64,000 nucleotides of DNA from Pythium myriotylum (lineage: Eukaryota > Oomycota > Peronosporomycetes > Pythiales > Pythiaceae). This document shows positions 1 to 9,992 of the stretch, in pieces. Under the pieces are notes generated by a model. The model saw only the letters and a program-made list of their open reading frames with translations. It was not told where the DNA came from and searched no databases. Location of the stretch: assembly GCA_023091665.1 (NCBI GenBank), contig JALJCQ010000016.1:868001-932000 (forward strand), written 5' to 3'. Numbering within the stretch: the stretch's first letter is position 1; every line of letters begins with the position of its first letter. The position numbers and the translations under genes are program-made.

Positions 1-2
1 AG

Positions 3-2246
3 AAGGACCACGATGGTCACGAGAGAGTCATCTCGTATCAGTCTCGCCAGCTCCAAGCGGCCGAGAAGAACTATCCAGTTCACGACAAGGAGTTGTTGGC
101 GATGAAGTACGCCCTGGTGAAATTCCGCGTTCACCTTCTCGGCGCGTTGCCGTTCGTGGTCTACACAGACCATGCGTCTCTACGCACGGCGACACAGTCC
201 CCGCACTTGTCGCCGCGAATGGCTCGCTGGTTGTCATTCTTTTCAGAATACAACTTTACTGTTGAGTACAAGCCGGGTCGGCTCAACGTGCTGGCGGACG
301 CACTCTCTCGGCGTCCCGACTACGAGATGAACCATCTCACATCAGTTGCTTCTGATGTCTACGACTTGATTCGTGACGCCTACGCAGGCGACGCACAATG
401 TGCGGAGATCATTCGTGCTCTCAAGTCGTCCGACTCGGAGAAGTCTCTCTCGCCTCGTGTTCGAGCCCGACTCCATCGGTACACGTTCGAAGACGGCCTC
501 CTGAAATATCAGGTCTCGAACAGCGAAGAAGCTCGCGTTGTCGTTCCTGCAGACGACGACCTGCGATATGTGATCGCGCATGGTGCCCACGACGCACCTG
601 GTGCTGGCCATCTTGGCCGTGAGAAGACGTACGCGCTTCTCAGCCCAAGGTTTTGGTGGCCCAAGATGTACAAGTGGGTGTCGCGGTATGTCCGCACGTG
701 TGACGTCTGTCAACGAGTGAAGCCAAGTGCACACTCTCAGGCTCCGCTTCAGAGCTTGCCTGTCCTCAGCGACTGCTGGCGCTCAGTGAGCATGGACTTC
801 TTCTTTGGCATGCCAAAGACGTCCGCTGGGCACAATGGTGTGCTGGTCTTTGTTGACCGTCTGTCCAAGATGGTGCATCTTGTTCCGGTTTCGGATACCT
901 GCACAGGTCTCGACTGTGCTCGACTTTTCGTCGACACCGTGTTTCGACTACACGGTCTCCCCGACTCAATCGTATCGGATCGGGATCCCAGGTTCACTGG
1001 TGATTTCTGGGAAGGTCTCTTCCAAATCCTGGGCTCCAGGCTCGACATGTCGACGACGGACCATCCGGAGACCGATGGTCAGGCCGAGCGCGCCAACCGC
1101 GTCGTCGAGGATATCCTCCGCTCGTATTGTGCGAGTGACCCACTCTCGTGGTGCGACCACCTCCCCATGGTGGAGTTCGCCATGAACAACTCTGTTCATG
1201 CCTCGACAGGTCTGTCGCCGTTCTACGTGAACGGGTTGAGACACCCAGCGCTGCCGCTCTGTCTCATGGGCAGTGTCCAGTCTGGTGAGGGAGGGGCTCG
1301 GCAATTACTTGCCTCCCAGTTGGAAGGTGTTTCCAAATCGGCGGAGCGCCGCAAGATCGACGAGTTCTTGTCGACACGTGTGAACGTCATCACCCGCGTG
1401 CGTGACGCGATGGCAGCTGCCCAAGATGTTCAGAAGGAACAAGCCGACAAACACGGTCGGAAGAACACGCACGTGTTCCAGCCAGGCGACTATGTGCTTG
1501 TTAGCACGAAGAACCTGTCTCAGAATGCTGTGTCCAGCTTGGGCAGCTCAAAGCTGCTCCCGAGATATATCGGCCCGTTCAAGGTGTTGAAGCGGAGTGG
1601 AAACTCCTACAGGGTCGACCTGCCAACATGGTTGCAGACGCACCCGACGTTCTACGTCGGCTTGCTCAAGCCATATCTCCGCCCTGATGGAGATGCATCA
1701 GACGAAGAGTCGTCGGAAACAATTCCAAGCGGAGTTGCCGCCGATATGCAACCACACACAGTCGCGCACGAGAACGTGTCAGTCACGGATGGTTCCTCCA
1801 GCGACTCTCTCGCAGTGCAGGTTTCTGCAAGTGGCGTGGTTCACCCACACAGCGAAGCGCCAAGACGCTCTGCACGGCTTGCTCAAGCTCGTCGAAGTTC
1901 GACATGGTCGTCAAATGCGACCGCAGCGTCGTCAATACGACGTCGGGTTACGTTTGCTGAACCCGAAGGAACACGTCGGGTCCCCGACACTGGTGTCAAG
2001 ACCAGAAGGAAAGCGCTGCGACCGGTGCGCGCTCCTTTGCCTGTGATCGACAGGAATGGCGAACGACATTATCACGTCGAGTCTCTCGACAGTGTGCGTG
2101 TGCACAATGGCGTCCGCCAGCTCTTGGTTAAGTGGCTTGGATATCCAAGCAACCAGAGCTCCTGGGTTGATGAGAATATTCTCAGGCAAGATTGCTCTGA
2201 TCCTATTCGCGCATGCGAACATGATCATCCTGGATGGTTCCAGTAG
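3..2246 (+). CDS. Ty3/gypsy pol polyprotein (RNase H, integrase, chromodomain), 5'-partial
   Basis: The frame is open to the left edge, so the true start lies outside; the first internal Met is at 93. An RNase H-like segment runs to about 330 (HDKELLAM, YTDHASL, LADALSRR). A zinc-binding HHCC domain follows (HGAHD and HLG, then CDVC near 700). The integrase core has Asp at 795-797 (SMDFF), Asp at 978-980 (VSDRDPRF) and Glu at 1086-1088 (DGQAERAN); the last two are 35 residues apart, the classic D-35-E spacing. A chromodomain closes the protein at about 2065-2200 (LLVKWLGYP, SSWVDE). Integrase would insert the element's cDNA, and chromodomains of this family bias insertion to particular chromatin. 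No break is seen in the visible part, so this copy may have been active recently. Confidence 0.93.
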   Translation, partial: KDHDGHERVISYQSRQLQAAEKNYPVHDKELLAMKYALVKFRVHLLGALPFVVYTDHASLRTATQSPHLSPRMARWLSFFSEYNFTVEYKPGRLNVLADALSRRPDYEMNHLTSVASDVYDLIRDAYAGDAQCAEIIRALKSSDSEKSLSPRVRARLHRYTFEDGLLKYQVSNSEEARVVVPADDDLRYVIAHGAHDAPGAGHLGREKTYALLSPRFWWPKMYKWVSRYVRTCDVCQRVKPSAHSQAPLQSLPVLSDCWRSVSMDFFFGMPKTSAGHNGVLVFVDRLSKMVHLVPVSDTCTGLDCARLFVDTVFRLHGLPDSIVSDRDPRFTGDFWEGLFQILGSRLDMSTTDHPETDGQAERANRVVEDILRSYCASDPLSWCDHLPMVEFAMNNSVHASTGLSPFYVNGLRHPALPLCLMGSVQSGEGGARQLLASQLEGVSKSAERRKIDEFLSTRVNVITRVRDAMAAAQDVQKEQADKHGRKNTHVFQPGDYVLVSTKNLSQNAVSSLGSSKLLPRYIGPFKVLKRSGNSYRVDLPTWLQTHPTFYVGLLKPYLRPDGDASDEESSETIPSGVAADMQPHTVAHENVSVTDGSSSDSLAVQVSASGVVHPHSEAPRRSARLAQARRSSTWSSNATAASSIRRRVTFAEPEGTRRVPDTGVKTRRKALRPVRAPLPVIDRNGERHYHVESLDSVRVHNGVRQLLVKWLGYPSNQSSWVDENILRQDCSDPIRACEHDHPGWFQ

Positions 2247-3208
2247 GTGGGACCGACCACCTCCATCAAGATGAGAAGTGTCTCAAGTTCCTCAAGGAAG
2301 ACGCTCAGTGGAGCACACGGACGGTCCGTCTCAGTCAAGTCGACTGTCCCTGTCTATTATAGACGTGGGTACAAGACCCAAGCAGAAGGCCATGAAGATG
2401 GCGAGAACGCCGCGTTCGGCGCAGTCGAAGCTTCGACAACGTCCACCGACCTCATCGGTTGCGTTGGACAACGCTCGCACCAAGCCAGAGTGGCTGGCTC
2501 AGTCTGGTGTTGCTACACCGAGCAGTTCTCTGCGGTGTAGCCATCACGCCCGAGCGTGTGGCCGACAACACGAAGTTGTCCGGCAACGTCGTTGTCCGAC
2601 TGCCACGGGTATCCCCGCACTCCACGCACTCAGTTGAGTCGCTGGATGAGGCTAGCCAGCCTCTCGAGTACTTGGTAGTACTCGCGGTGGATACTCACCG
2701 ACCACAGTCTCCAGTATTGGACTGGACCCAGTTCTGGGCACCGTCAAGAGACGAAGTTTGCGAGTTCGCATCGTACAGGTCTGTACGCTTGCACAAGGCA
2801 AGAACCCATCGCACTGAGAGTGTGTGCCAAGTTTGGGCTTGCCGCGAGCTCTGCTCGTCTCGCAATGGTCGTCTGACCATGCCATTTTGGCTTGCCGCCG
2901 TCAGACGGCAAAATGGCCCAGTTTTGGGGGATCGTCATGATCCAGTGGTCGCTGGCGACCGCGCGCACGTCTGCATGCGTCTCATGACGCAGCGAGGTGT
3001 TGCGCCAAGCCGCTGCGGCTCTCGATCAGTCGTTGTCGAAAAATCGACACGCGACTTCGCGCTCATGGTCGCCATGAGTCTGTACCCATTTCCGTGTGGG
3101 TCCTCGGAAATTCCGTACTGGAATAGGCTCGTGTTCCTTTTCTAGGACACGGCTGTTCCTAAAGTAGGGACAAGGGTGTTCCTCATTTTGGGTGGGGGGG
3201 GGGGGTGG
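2247..3208 (+). repeat. Non-coding 3' region of the Ty3/gypsy element, tiled with hairpins
   Basis: No convincing gene lies between the pol stop and the LTR. Instead, short perfect inverted repeats follow one another every 20-60 bp. Examples: AGGTGG/CCACCT at 2245-2262, GTCTAT/ATAGAC at 2352-2364, GAACGC/GCGTTC at 2405-2417, GTCGAAG/CTTCGAC at 2424-2437, GTACAG/CTGTAC at 2773-2786, AGCCGC/GCGGCT at 3008-3020 and TGTCGA/TCGACA at 3034-3049. The pattern starts inside pol (GCTTGGAT/ATCCAAGC at 2135-2150) and runs on into the LTR. An ORF of 228 codons at 2459-3145 has no recognisable domain and is probably chance. Confidence 0.75.
3191..3208 (+). other. Polypurine tract for plus-strand priming
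   Basis: An almost pure G run with two single T interruptions ends exactly where the LTR begins. This is the expected place and composition for the primer of plus-strand DNA synthesis in an LTR retrotransposon. Confidence 0.7.
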
Positions 3209-3511
3209 TGTAACGGGGTACAAGGTTACACAAGTAGGTTAGGTTGTGTAGGTACATAATGTGTGTGGTCCACTTAGGGGAAAAGTTACCCTAAGTAGTG
3301 ACTCTCTTTTATTAGATTCAGTAGGGGATATCCCTGGGTGTTAGATACCAGGGATATCAGGTATAGGGGGGATTATTCCCCAGGGGAATAATCTGAATAC
3401 AATCAGTTCGCCTTTTGCCAAGTCCTTGGCGCTCGTCGACAGGGGTCGACTCGGAGCGGCTGCTCACGCTTCCTCAAGCGCAGGTGCTGTGCACGGTCGT
3501 GGACCGTTACA
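3209..3511 (+). repeat. 3' LTR of the first Ty3/gypsy element (303 bp)
   Basis: The LTR starts TGTAACGG and ends CCGTTACA, a perfect 8-bp terminal inverted repeat with the TG...CA ends of LTR elements. It is preceded directly by the polypurine tract and followed directly by host coding sequence (M64 peptidase remnant). It contains two long inverted repeats: arms GATATCCCTGG and CCAGGGATATC around 3327-3358, and arms GATTATTCCCC and GGGGAATAATC with a 1-nt centre at 3371-3393. Confidence 0.85.
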
Positions 3512-3664
3512 TACACGGCCACCGAAAAGACCAAGTTCTACGCCGACATGCAGCGACTCACGAACGAGATGTTCACAGGTGACACGTTCGCGCAGTACCT
3601 ACCGCTCTTCAACATCTGGACGGCCCACGTGCCGTCGGTCGAGTCGGGCATCGGCGTGGGAGGC
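3512..3664 (+). pseudogene. IgA-peptidase M64-like fragment, cut by the retrotransposon
   Basis: Directly after the LTR the frame reads YTATEKTKFYADMQRLTNEM and then LPLFNIWTAHVPSVESGIGV. I recognise this as the N-terminal part of the Peptidase_M64 (IgA peptidase) domain, a zinc metallopeptidase family. The 5' part would lie beyond the left edge, on the other side of the retrotransposon. Downstream of about 3664 the similarity fades, with an apparent frame change, and I do not see the HExxH zinc motif. The gene is therefore dead here. The family assignment is from memory of its motifs; no search was possible. Confidence 0.5.
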
Positions 3665-4254
3665 AAGGCGCAATATCTCCGGGAAGGAGAGTCGCGATGT
3701 CCTGGTGTCGCTCGTTATCAGTCGGGTGGTGCTCTTCGCTGTTGGTCTTGGTGTCCATGGCTAAACATGCTGTGGCAAGAGTGTGAGTTTGATCGTGGCG
3801 GAGTGGAGCCGCCAAAGTAGTTCAGTACGCGTGAACGCGGCTATGACAAGACCGCGTATTGCAGTCGGAAGATCTTATGGAATGCGGTGAAAAGGATGAC
3901 CCGCCGAGGCTACAGGAATGGATCGCATCATTTATGGAGTGTGCGGCAGGAGACATGGTGGTCATCCACAGATCGACTGAAAGGATCGGGTTACAGCCAA
4001 GTGTAACCCACAACGTAACCAAGAATACGGTGTCATTCCCCGTGTCATTTCTTTGGAACACTTACACAGTATATGATTCCATATGGTTTGTACAACACTA
4101 TTTTTCATGATTTGTCCATTTCCATCGTCCATGTCTTTCCATGACGTAAGAAAGAAAACGAGGTTATATCGCCCTAAACCTCGCAGCTGCGACGTGGGGG
4201 GAAAATAACGACCCCAACCAAAACGATCCAACATCCAGCCAAGCGTCGGCGAAA
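3665..4254. other. Intergenic or degenerate sequence upstream of the Mutator-like element
   Basis: No supported gene. The first part may be decayed M64 sequence. The stretch 4110-4146, read on the opposite strand, resembles 10114-10142 beyond the 3' end of the Mutator-like element (shared words TCATGGAA and CATGGACG). This is a weak candidate for terminal repeats of that element. Confidence 0.3.
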
Positions 4255-5782
4255 ATGAAGCGATCAAGCGAGGGTCGGCGCGGCGGCGCCGCCAGCGGCG
4301 GTGCTAGCGGCGCAGGTAAAGGAAGCGGCGATGACAACGGTAGTGGAAGTGGCGGTAGTGGTGGCGACAAGAGGAGTACTTATTTCAGCTCCGGAGAAGA
4401 AGAGCGCGGCGCCGCTGGGGCGAAGCGAGCGAAGACAGCTCGAGCTCGTGCGCGCAGCTTGCCGGCGCTAGCTCGTCGACGTAGCCCACGATTAGGTGCG
4501 CTTGCTGAAGCTCTAGCGGCTGCTCAGGCGAAGGTTGCTGTTCCAACCCAGCGAGACAAGAAGTCTGCTGTCAAGCCTGCTGCCGTGCGCGAGGAAAGTC
4601 AGGCGGTCGCCAAGAGTCCAGCTGCTTCGGAAATGGACGTGGATTCTACGGCTGCGGATGTGCGCATTACTGCCCCATCGTCTGCTTTGCCAACCACACC
4701 GCGGAGTAGCCCTCGTCTTGACATTTTGGCAGCGAAAGGCCCCACACCGGAGCAACTTGCTCGATGGGTCGTCTCGCTTCTATTTCAGGAAGATGCCGCA
4801 CGAGACAGGTCACGAAGACGGCTCGAGATCGCGTTGGAAAGTCTCGTCGTGGGCGTACATCGCCACACGAATCCAAGGATGTGAGTTCAGATGGTTCAGG
4901 TGATGACGTTGGGGAAAAGTCGGACGGTGCCAAGCCCGACGAAGACGAAGATGATGATGGGACGGAGGAAGACGAAGGCGAAGGCGAAGGAGAGGAGGAG
5001 GGGGAGGAGGAGGAGGAGGAGGGGGAGGAGGAGGAGGAGGAGGGGGAGGAGGAGGAGGATGACGACGACGTCGATTCGAGCGAGTCTCAGACAAGTCGAG
5101 CTGGTGCGCGCCGTCACCAACGGATCCACGACTCGTCCATGTCCGGTCTGCCACCAATTCAAATTGCGTCCGAGCGCACTGTACCTGAACGCCCGAAGCG
5201 ACTGCGCGAGAACTGGAAGGCGTGGTTCGCGTAACTGGAAGAGTATAGCGAACGTACGTTCCAAATGCTTGTCGTCAAGAATACTCTCAGCGTAAAAGAA
5301 CGAAATACCCGCATTGCAAAGCTAGTGAGCCCGAAGCCCCTTGTGCCAGAAGACCTGGAAACCTATCAGCGCAACTACATATGTACTCACGGATGGCCAG
5401 TCAAGTCCAGAGGAACTGGCCAGCGACCAAGACGGTTCGTTCGTGGGATCAACTGTCCCTTTTCGTTGCGTGTCCAGTTGACGTTCCGTGAAAACCAGTG
5501 GGTGTTGGTCGCGACAGTATCGTGTGATTGGCACAACCACCGGTTGGACTCTGTCACCTACTCATCCTATCCTGTGGCGAGAGGTAACGTGGGTGAAACA
5601 AATGTTGCGCGCGCCCAGGAAATGGACAGCTGGGGTGTTCCTCGCGCACAAGTGTATGACATGCTTCTCGATCAAGGCGAGAATGTCTACAGGACGGACG
5701 TGAACAACTTGACGTCCCAGCGCCGGGCTAAAGGGGCTCTCCAAGATGACGATCAGGCTACGGCTCAAGTTATCAAAGAGTA
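4255..5782 (+). pseudogene. Mutator-like transposase, N-terminal region, broken
   Basis: A frame opens at 4255 (MKRSSEGRRGG) with a Gly/Ser- and Arg-rich low-complexity region. Around 4764-4884 the likely frame changes to one running through a long Asp/Glu tract (about 4930-5070). That frame is interrupted by an in-frame TAA at 5232-5234 and then continues without shift into the FAR1-like DNA-binding part (INCPFSLRVQLTF, CDWHNHRLD at about 5450-5560). It is cut at 5782 by the LTR-like insertion. The part after the TAA belongs to the same protein as 6846-8498, because removing the insertion restores the frame. The element is a non-functional copy. Confidence 0.75.
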
Positions 5783-6845
5783 TGTGGTAAAGCGGCTGGT
5801 CCCTGGGTCAGGCGATGTGGAACAGAGCACCCCCCAACTATTCTGGAACGGCCCAGAAGAGAGAGATACCTGTAGGCTAACCGATATTAGTACGTTCGCG
5901 GGGGTGGCGACCGTTCTGTACCGGTATCAACGGTACAGCCGGTCAAAACCGGTATTTCTGATCCCCGTAGCCGATTGGCTAATATGGGCTGCCGATCAGA
6001 CCCGATCTGAGTCTGCGTCTCGTCCAATTGTAAGGGGCGTAATCAGTGTCAGATGGGTAGAATCAGGCCAGGAGTTCAGCAGGGATAGTGGGTGGTAGAG
6101 TCAGCAGGGAGCCGGTTCGAAGCCGGTTCCGAACCTAGGCAGCCGAACCTAGCTTAGATTCGCACTTAGGATAGCTGGTAACGGCCAAGGTAATGGACTT
6201 CCATTTTCACCGTCAAGTCCGCAAGCAAGCCGCAAGACTTGGCGAGGAACGTCGACACCAAGGCTCGCCGTCACCAACAGGAGGTGACGTTAAAGAAGAC
6301 CCGGTGGATTCTGGCTATTGCAGTCGGAAGAAGCCGAAGAACCGCTCAAGGAGCAGCCGATTTGAAGCGCTGGGGCAAGTCTGCCAGCGGCGTCGGCTGC
6401 GCAAGTCAAGGCAAGGTCGTGTGCGCCGGTGGGATTGTCCCCCCGCCACGATCCAAGGAGTGCTACGCCCTCTGGCGTCTCTACGCCAGGCGAATACGCC
6501 CAAGGAAGTCGCAGCCCGGTCTCACCGGCTGCGCACAAGTGCACCGAGCCCCTGCGTGTTGAGCAGGTGTGTTTCTCGGCCCGTACGACCCCTCCGACCA
6601 GTTCTGCTAGACGGTCTTCTAGCGGGCTACAGTTGTCGGAACCCCAGAGGCTTCACGACCCTCTGGTTCCCTCCCCGACTTTCGGCGGCAGATATCAGCC
6701 CACGGTTCACCCCCACAGCGACTTCACGTGGGGTGTAACGCCTGTGGTTACCACCCAGCTCCAAGAATCTGAAGGCCTGTTGGTGAGGGGTCAGCGGTCA
6801 CGAGCAGTCGCTGTGCTGTGATTTGTGCCGACCCTCTCTACCACA
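5783..6845 (+). mobile_element. 1063-bp LTR-like insertion (solo LTR candidate) in the Mutator-like element
   Basis: The insertion starts TGTGGTA and ends TACCACA, a perfect 7-bp terminal inverted repeat with TG...CA ends. It is flanked by the 4-bp direct repeat AGTA (5779-5782 and 6846-6849). Taking out the insertion and one AGTA rejoins the transposase frame (KEY followed by AANNEGG). No convincing coding region is visible inside. Like the first Ty3/gypsy element it is rich in perfect hairpins, for example arms CGTCACC/GGTGACG near 6270, GGCGT/ACGCC near 6474 and GGTTC/GAACC near 6120. A solo LTR is the simplest reading; a short non-autonomous LTR element is the alternative. Confidence 0.75.
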
Positions 6846-8501
6846 AGTATGCGGCAAACAATGAAGGCGGTCTAATAACCATCGATGAGAAGGAAAATGG
6901 TGAAACCGGCGTCATATCAATGACGGATAGACACATGAGAGAGATGAACGAGCGATTCAGCGAGCTGCTTCTTATCGACTGCACTCACAAGACGAATAGG
7001 TACGTCACAATTATTTTCCATATTGAGCACATTATTGGTCCATGACGGTTGAGACTTACATGCTTACGTGTTAGACACAACTACCAATTACTCACGTTCA
7101 TGGTGATGGACGAGTTTGGGCAGGGTCAGGTTGTTCAGCAGAGCCTTTTGGAACGCAACACTGACTGGCACATGGAAAGGGCTATTGACCATTATTTTCG
7201 AGCTCATGATGGTAGATATACGCCTGTGCGTGTCATCATGGTCGACAAGGACATGAACGAGATTCGTGTGTTGAAGTCGAGATTTGAAGAAGCACGAATT
7301 CTGATCTGTACGTTCCACGTGTTGAAATATCTCGGCAATATGGCGCACAAGGTGGAGTTTGGCACGCTATCGAAGGACGATCATGGTGTCCTCGAGACCC
7401 TCATTTATAACCTGGTGTACTCGAATAGCGCACTTGACTACCGAGAAAATCTATTGGCTCTCAAGACCTTTTGTGTCCAGGCCAACTTCTACGGATTCTA
7501 TGACTACGTGATCAAGAACTGGGATGGTGATGAGCAGACGAGCATGTGGGTCATGTATAAACGTGCAGACCTCCCGCACTTCCAGAACAACACCAACAAC
7601 CGGTTGGAAAGCTGGTTCGGGAAGTTCAAGCAAGGTGTGTCAGCCAACTCGACGATGGCTGACTGCGTGACAAAGCTGCTGAACGAAGCCAGGTGGAGTT
7701 CTCGTAAGCACGCGTACCAGAACCGTGTCGGTCGTCACTGGAACAGCTCGTATGATGATGAGATGAACGCGGTTTTACTCAGCACGACGCATTTCGTCGC
7801 CGAGTGTTTGTTCCCGCAGTATGCTAGTGCGATCGAGAAGTACAACGAGTACGTCATTACTCACCCCGACGGCCCCGATGGCCAATTCGCTCTACTCGAG
7901 CGCAATGGTAACACCTACGAGGTCGACCTGACTGATTATTCATGCAATTGCAACTTCGCGAAAAGTATGCTGCTACCCTGTCGTCATTCGATCGCATTGA
8001 GAAAGGCCACGAGCAAAACCCCATTAATTCCAATGGTTCAAGTGAACGAGAGGTAAGCATTGTCCACATCTAATCTACGCAGTGTCCATGACTCTATTCC
8101 TAACGTTCTCCCTGAACAGGTGGCGTCGACCAACACGAGATCTTGAGCCAGTCCAGCCTTTCCTTGTGCAAACAGCTCGCGGAGCTACGCGAACCATTGA
8201 TACTGAGAGCGACATAATCAAGACCCTTGGGTCATCTCGTGGACGTTATGCTGAGGCTCGACGGCTTGTGGAGCCCATATGCAGCGAGTTAGCAGATATC
8301 GACGATCCTACAGAGTTCAAGACATACTGTGATTTTCTTTTGTCCCAGTGGCGCATCATTCGTGATCGCACAGTGGGTGTTGCTGCGGTTATTGGGGTTG
8401 ATCCTGCGAGTCGGATCAACGCCCCTTCTGTCCCCTCTGCTGATGTGGTGCCGTCTCAGGATGAGGTGGTACTTGAACCATCCCAGGCGAACAGCTTGTA
8501 G
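6846..8501 (+). pseudogene. Mutator-like transposase, catalytic DDE and SWIM part
   Basis: Three exons are visible, joined by GT-AG introns at 7000-7074 and 8053-8119. The catalytic triad of MULE transposases is present: Asp in LLLIDCTHKTN (about 6976), Asp in IMVDKDMNE (about 7242) followed by the CTFHVLK motif, and Glu in NNRLESWFGKF (about 7605). A SWIM zinc finger follows (CNCNFAKSMLLPCRH, about 7940-7990). The reading frame ends at a TAG (8499-8501). The same frame continues beyond that stop into the Ulp1 protease region, so the TAG is probably a mutation that splits one long protein. Confidence 0.85.
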
Positions 8502-9992
8502 TCGGATGAGATTGGTGAAGTGCCTGTTTGTGACACATCATCTCTGTCCATTCCCAAAGCAGCGGAGCTGCTAATTGACGAGGAGAAGCCACGCGCACCC
8601 ATCCGTCATGGAACAGTCATGGATAAGCATGGGGAAGACCTGGACGCTGGTAATGACCCCAGCAACGACGTCACTCAAGGACCGGACAATCATGGAAAAA
8701 GAATGGAAGATCATGGTCAAAGTGTGGACGCGAGTGATCATGACGTCTCGAGAGAAGAGTTGTCGGACACTATTCCGTTCAAAATTAAGTTAAACAAGAA
8801 GGCTCCAAAGCACGGAGCTCCGAAAAAGGACCAGAAGAAGAAATTGACCAGTGTGAAGACAACTCGTGTGGAGTACAATGAGTCAGCAAAGACCAAGAAA
8901 GCACATGGCGTTGTATCTCTCTATGCGTTCGTTGAAAAGGTCAAAAATGACCAGAAGGACATCTATTCAACATTGCTCGCGCTGAACGGAGTGCCTGAGA
9001 AACACAAGGACCATGCAAAGAACAAGCCGACCATCCACAAAATGGTTCGCCCCGTTCTTACGACAAGTGACTTTTTTACGCTTCCTCGCACGCTTGTGAA
9101 CGAAGCCGTCAAGCGCCTACCCAATGAGAGCACTTCTGCACGCCCAATACTTGCTTGTACTCCCACTGGCCACACGCCTCCTCCTCCTGGCAATCAAGAC
9201 TCGGTCACTGTTGTCAAGATCAACCTTGTTGGCCTGTTCTCAGCTGAACAGATCATGGCGATGCAAGATGTCTACATGCTGAGAGAAATGTGTGAGCAAG
9301 GCGAGAAGTTTTGTGAGTGGCTTGATGATGAAGTGTACCCAAGTGTCAGAGTTGCAGACCGACGTAAAGTAGAAGAGCTGTCCGACAATGTCAAGACTTT
9401 GTACCCAGGTGCTTATATACCCGGTCTCCCGGGTAAGTACATGACAAGTCTCTATCTCATACATCCCGGGGAGTGGTTCAACGATGATCTGATTCTCGCA
9501 TTTGCGACTCGACTCCAAGATGTCTATGGTTCCAACCGCTATACAGGCGTCACCCAACGCGATAGAGCGGCCACGAAAACGAGACCAGCTGTTGCAATAG
9601 AGCATTGCGTCCAGGAACGTGTGCGCGAGCTAATAGCAGAGGGAGATGTCGAGTTTGTCTTCGTGACCGTCAACCTCGGCAACATTCATTGGGCTGGACT
9701 CACAGTGGACCCAGTCGCCAAGGAAATCGACACGTACGACTCACTGGGCGCGCACAGCAAGGACCTTGACAAGATCGCGTGGAACATGGCCAACGCCCTC
9801 GGAGGATATACCGTGAAAGCGATCAACAGTCCCATCCAGCCAGATGGTTCGAGCTGCGGTCTCTTCATTTGTTTCAAGTTCTGGCGGGCTGTTGATCACA
9901 ACATCCCAAAGCAGATGAGTCGCGAGGTTCTGAACCAGAGACGCTTTGAGTTTGCCTACTTCGTGTTTTCGGGTAACCTTCTAACTTCGTAG
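8502..9992 (+). pseudogene. Ulp1/C48-type cysteine protease domain of the Mutator-like element
   Basis: This is the same frame as the transposase exon before the TAG at 8499-8501; the first Met after the stop is at 8520. The N-terminal part is Lys-rich and low in complexity (8580-8960). The C-terminal part has the order of C48 (SUMO/ubiquitin-like) proteases: His in NIHWAGLTVD, Asp in DTYDSLG, and Gln and Cys in PIQPDGSSCGLF (about 9683-9860), after an HPGEWFNDD motif (about 9465). Ulp1 domains travelling with MULE transposases are known from several eukaryote groups; their role in transposition is not settled. The protease region itself has no visible break, so it could be expressed separately if a start is used. 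Confidence 0.85.

Larger units (their letters stand above)
1..3511 (+). mobile_element. Ty3/gypsy LTR retrotransposon, 3' half
   Basis: The element enters from the left edge, so its 5' LTR, gag, protease and reverse transcriptase lie outside the window. Visible in order are the RNase H end, integrase and chromodomain of pol (3-2246), a 962-bp non-coding stretch, a G-rich polypurine tract (3191-3208) and the 3' LTR (3209-3511). It is inserted in a remnant of an M64 peptidase gene, whose sequence resumes at 3512. The target-site duplication cannot be checked because the left flank is missing. The non-coding stretch, the LTR and parts of pol are crowded with short perfect inverted repeats. Confidence 0.93.

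Noticed and set aside
2459..3145. 228-codon ORF behind the Ty3/gypsy pol gene
   Set aside because: No domain or family resemblance; it lies in the hairpin-tiled 3' region of the element.
4809..4890. A GT-AG intron that would join the two frames of the MULE N-terminus
   Set aside because: The splice leads into a frame with an immediate stop, and the alternative acceptor fails as well. A frameshift fits better.
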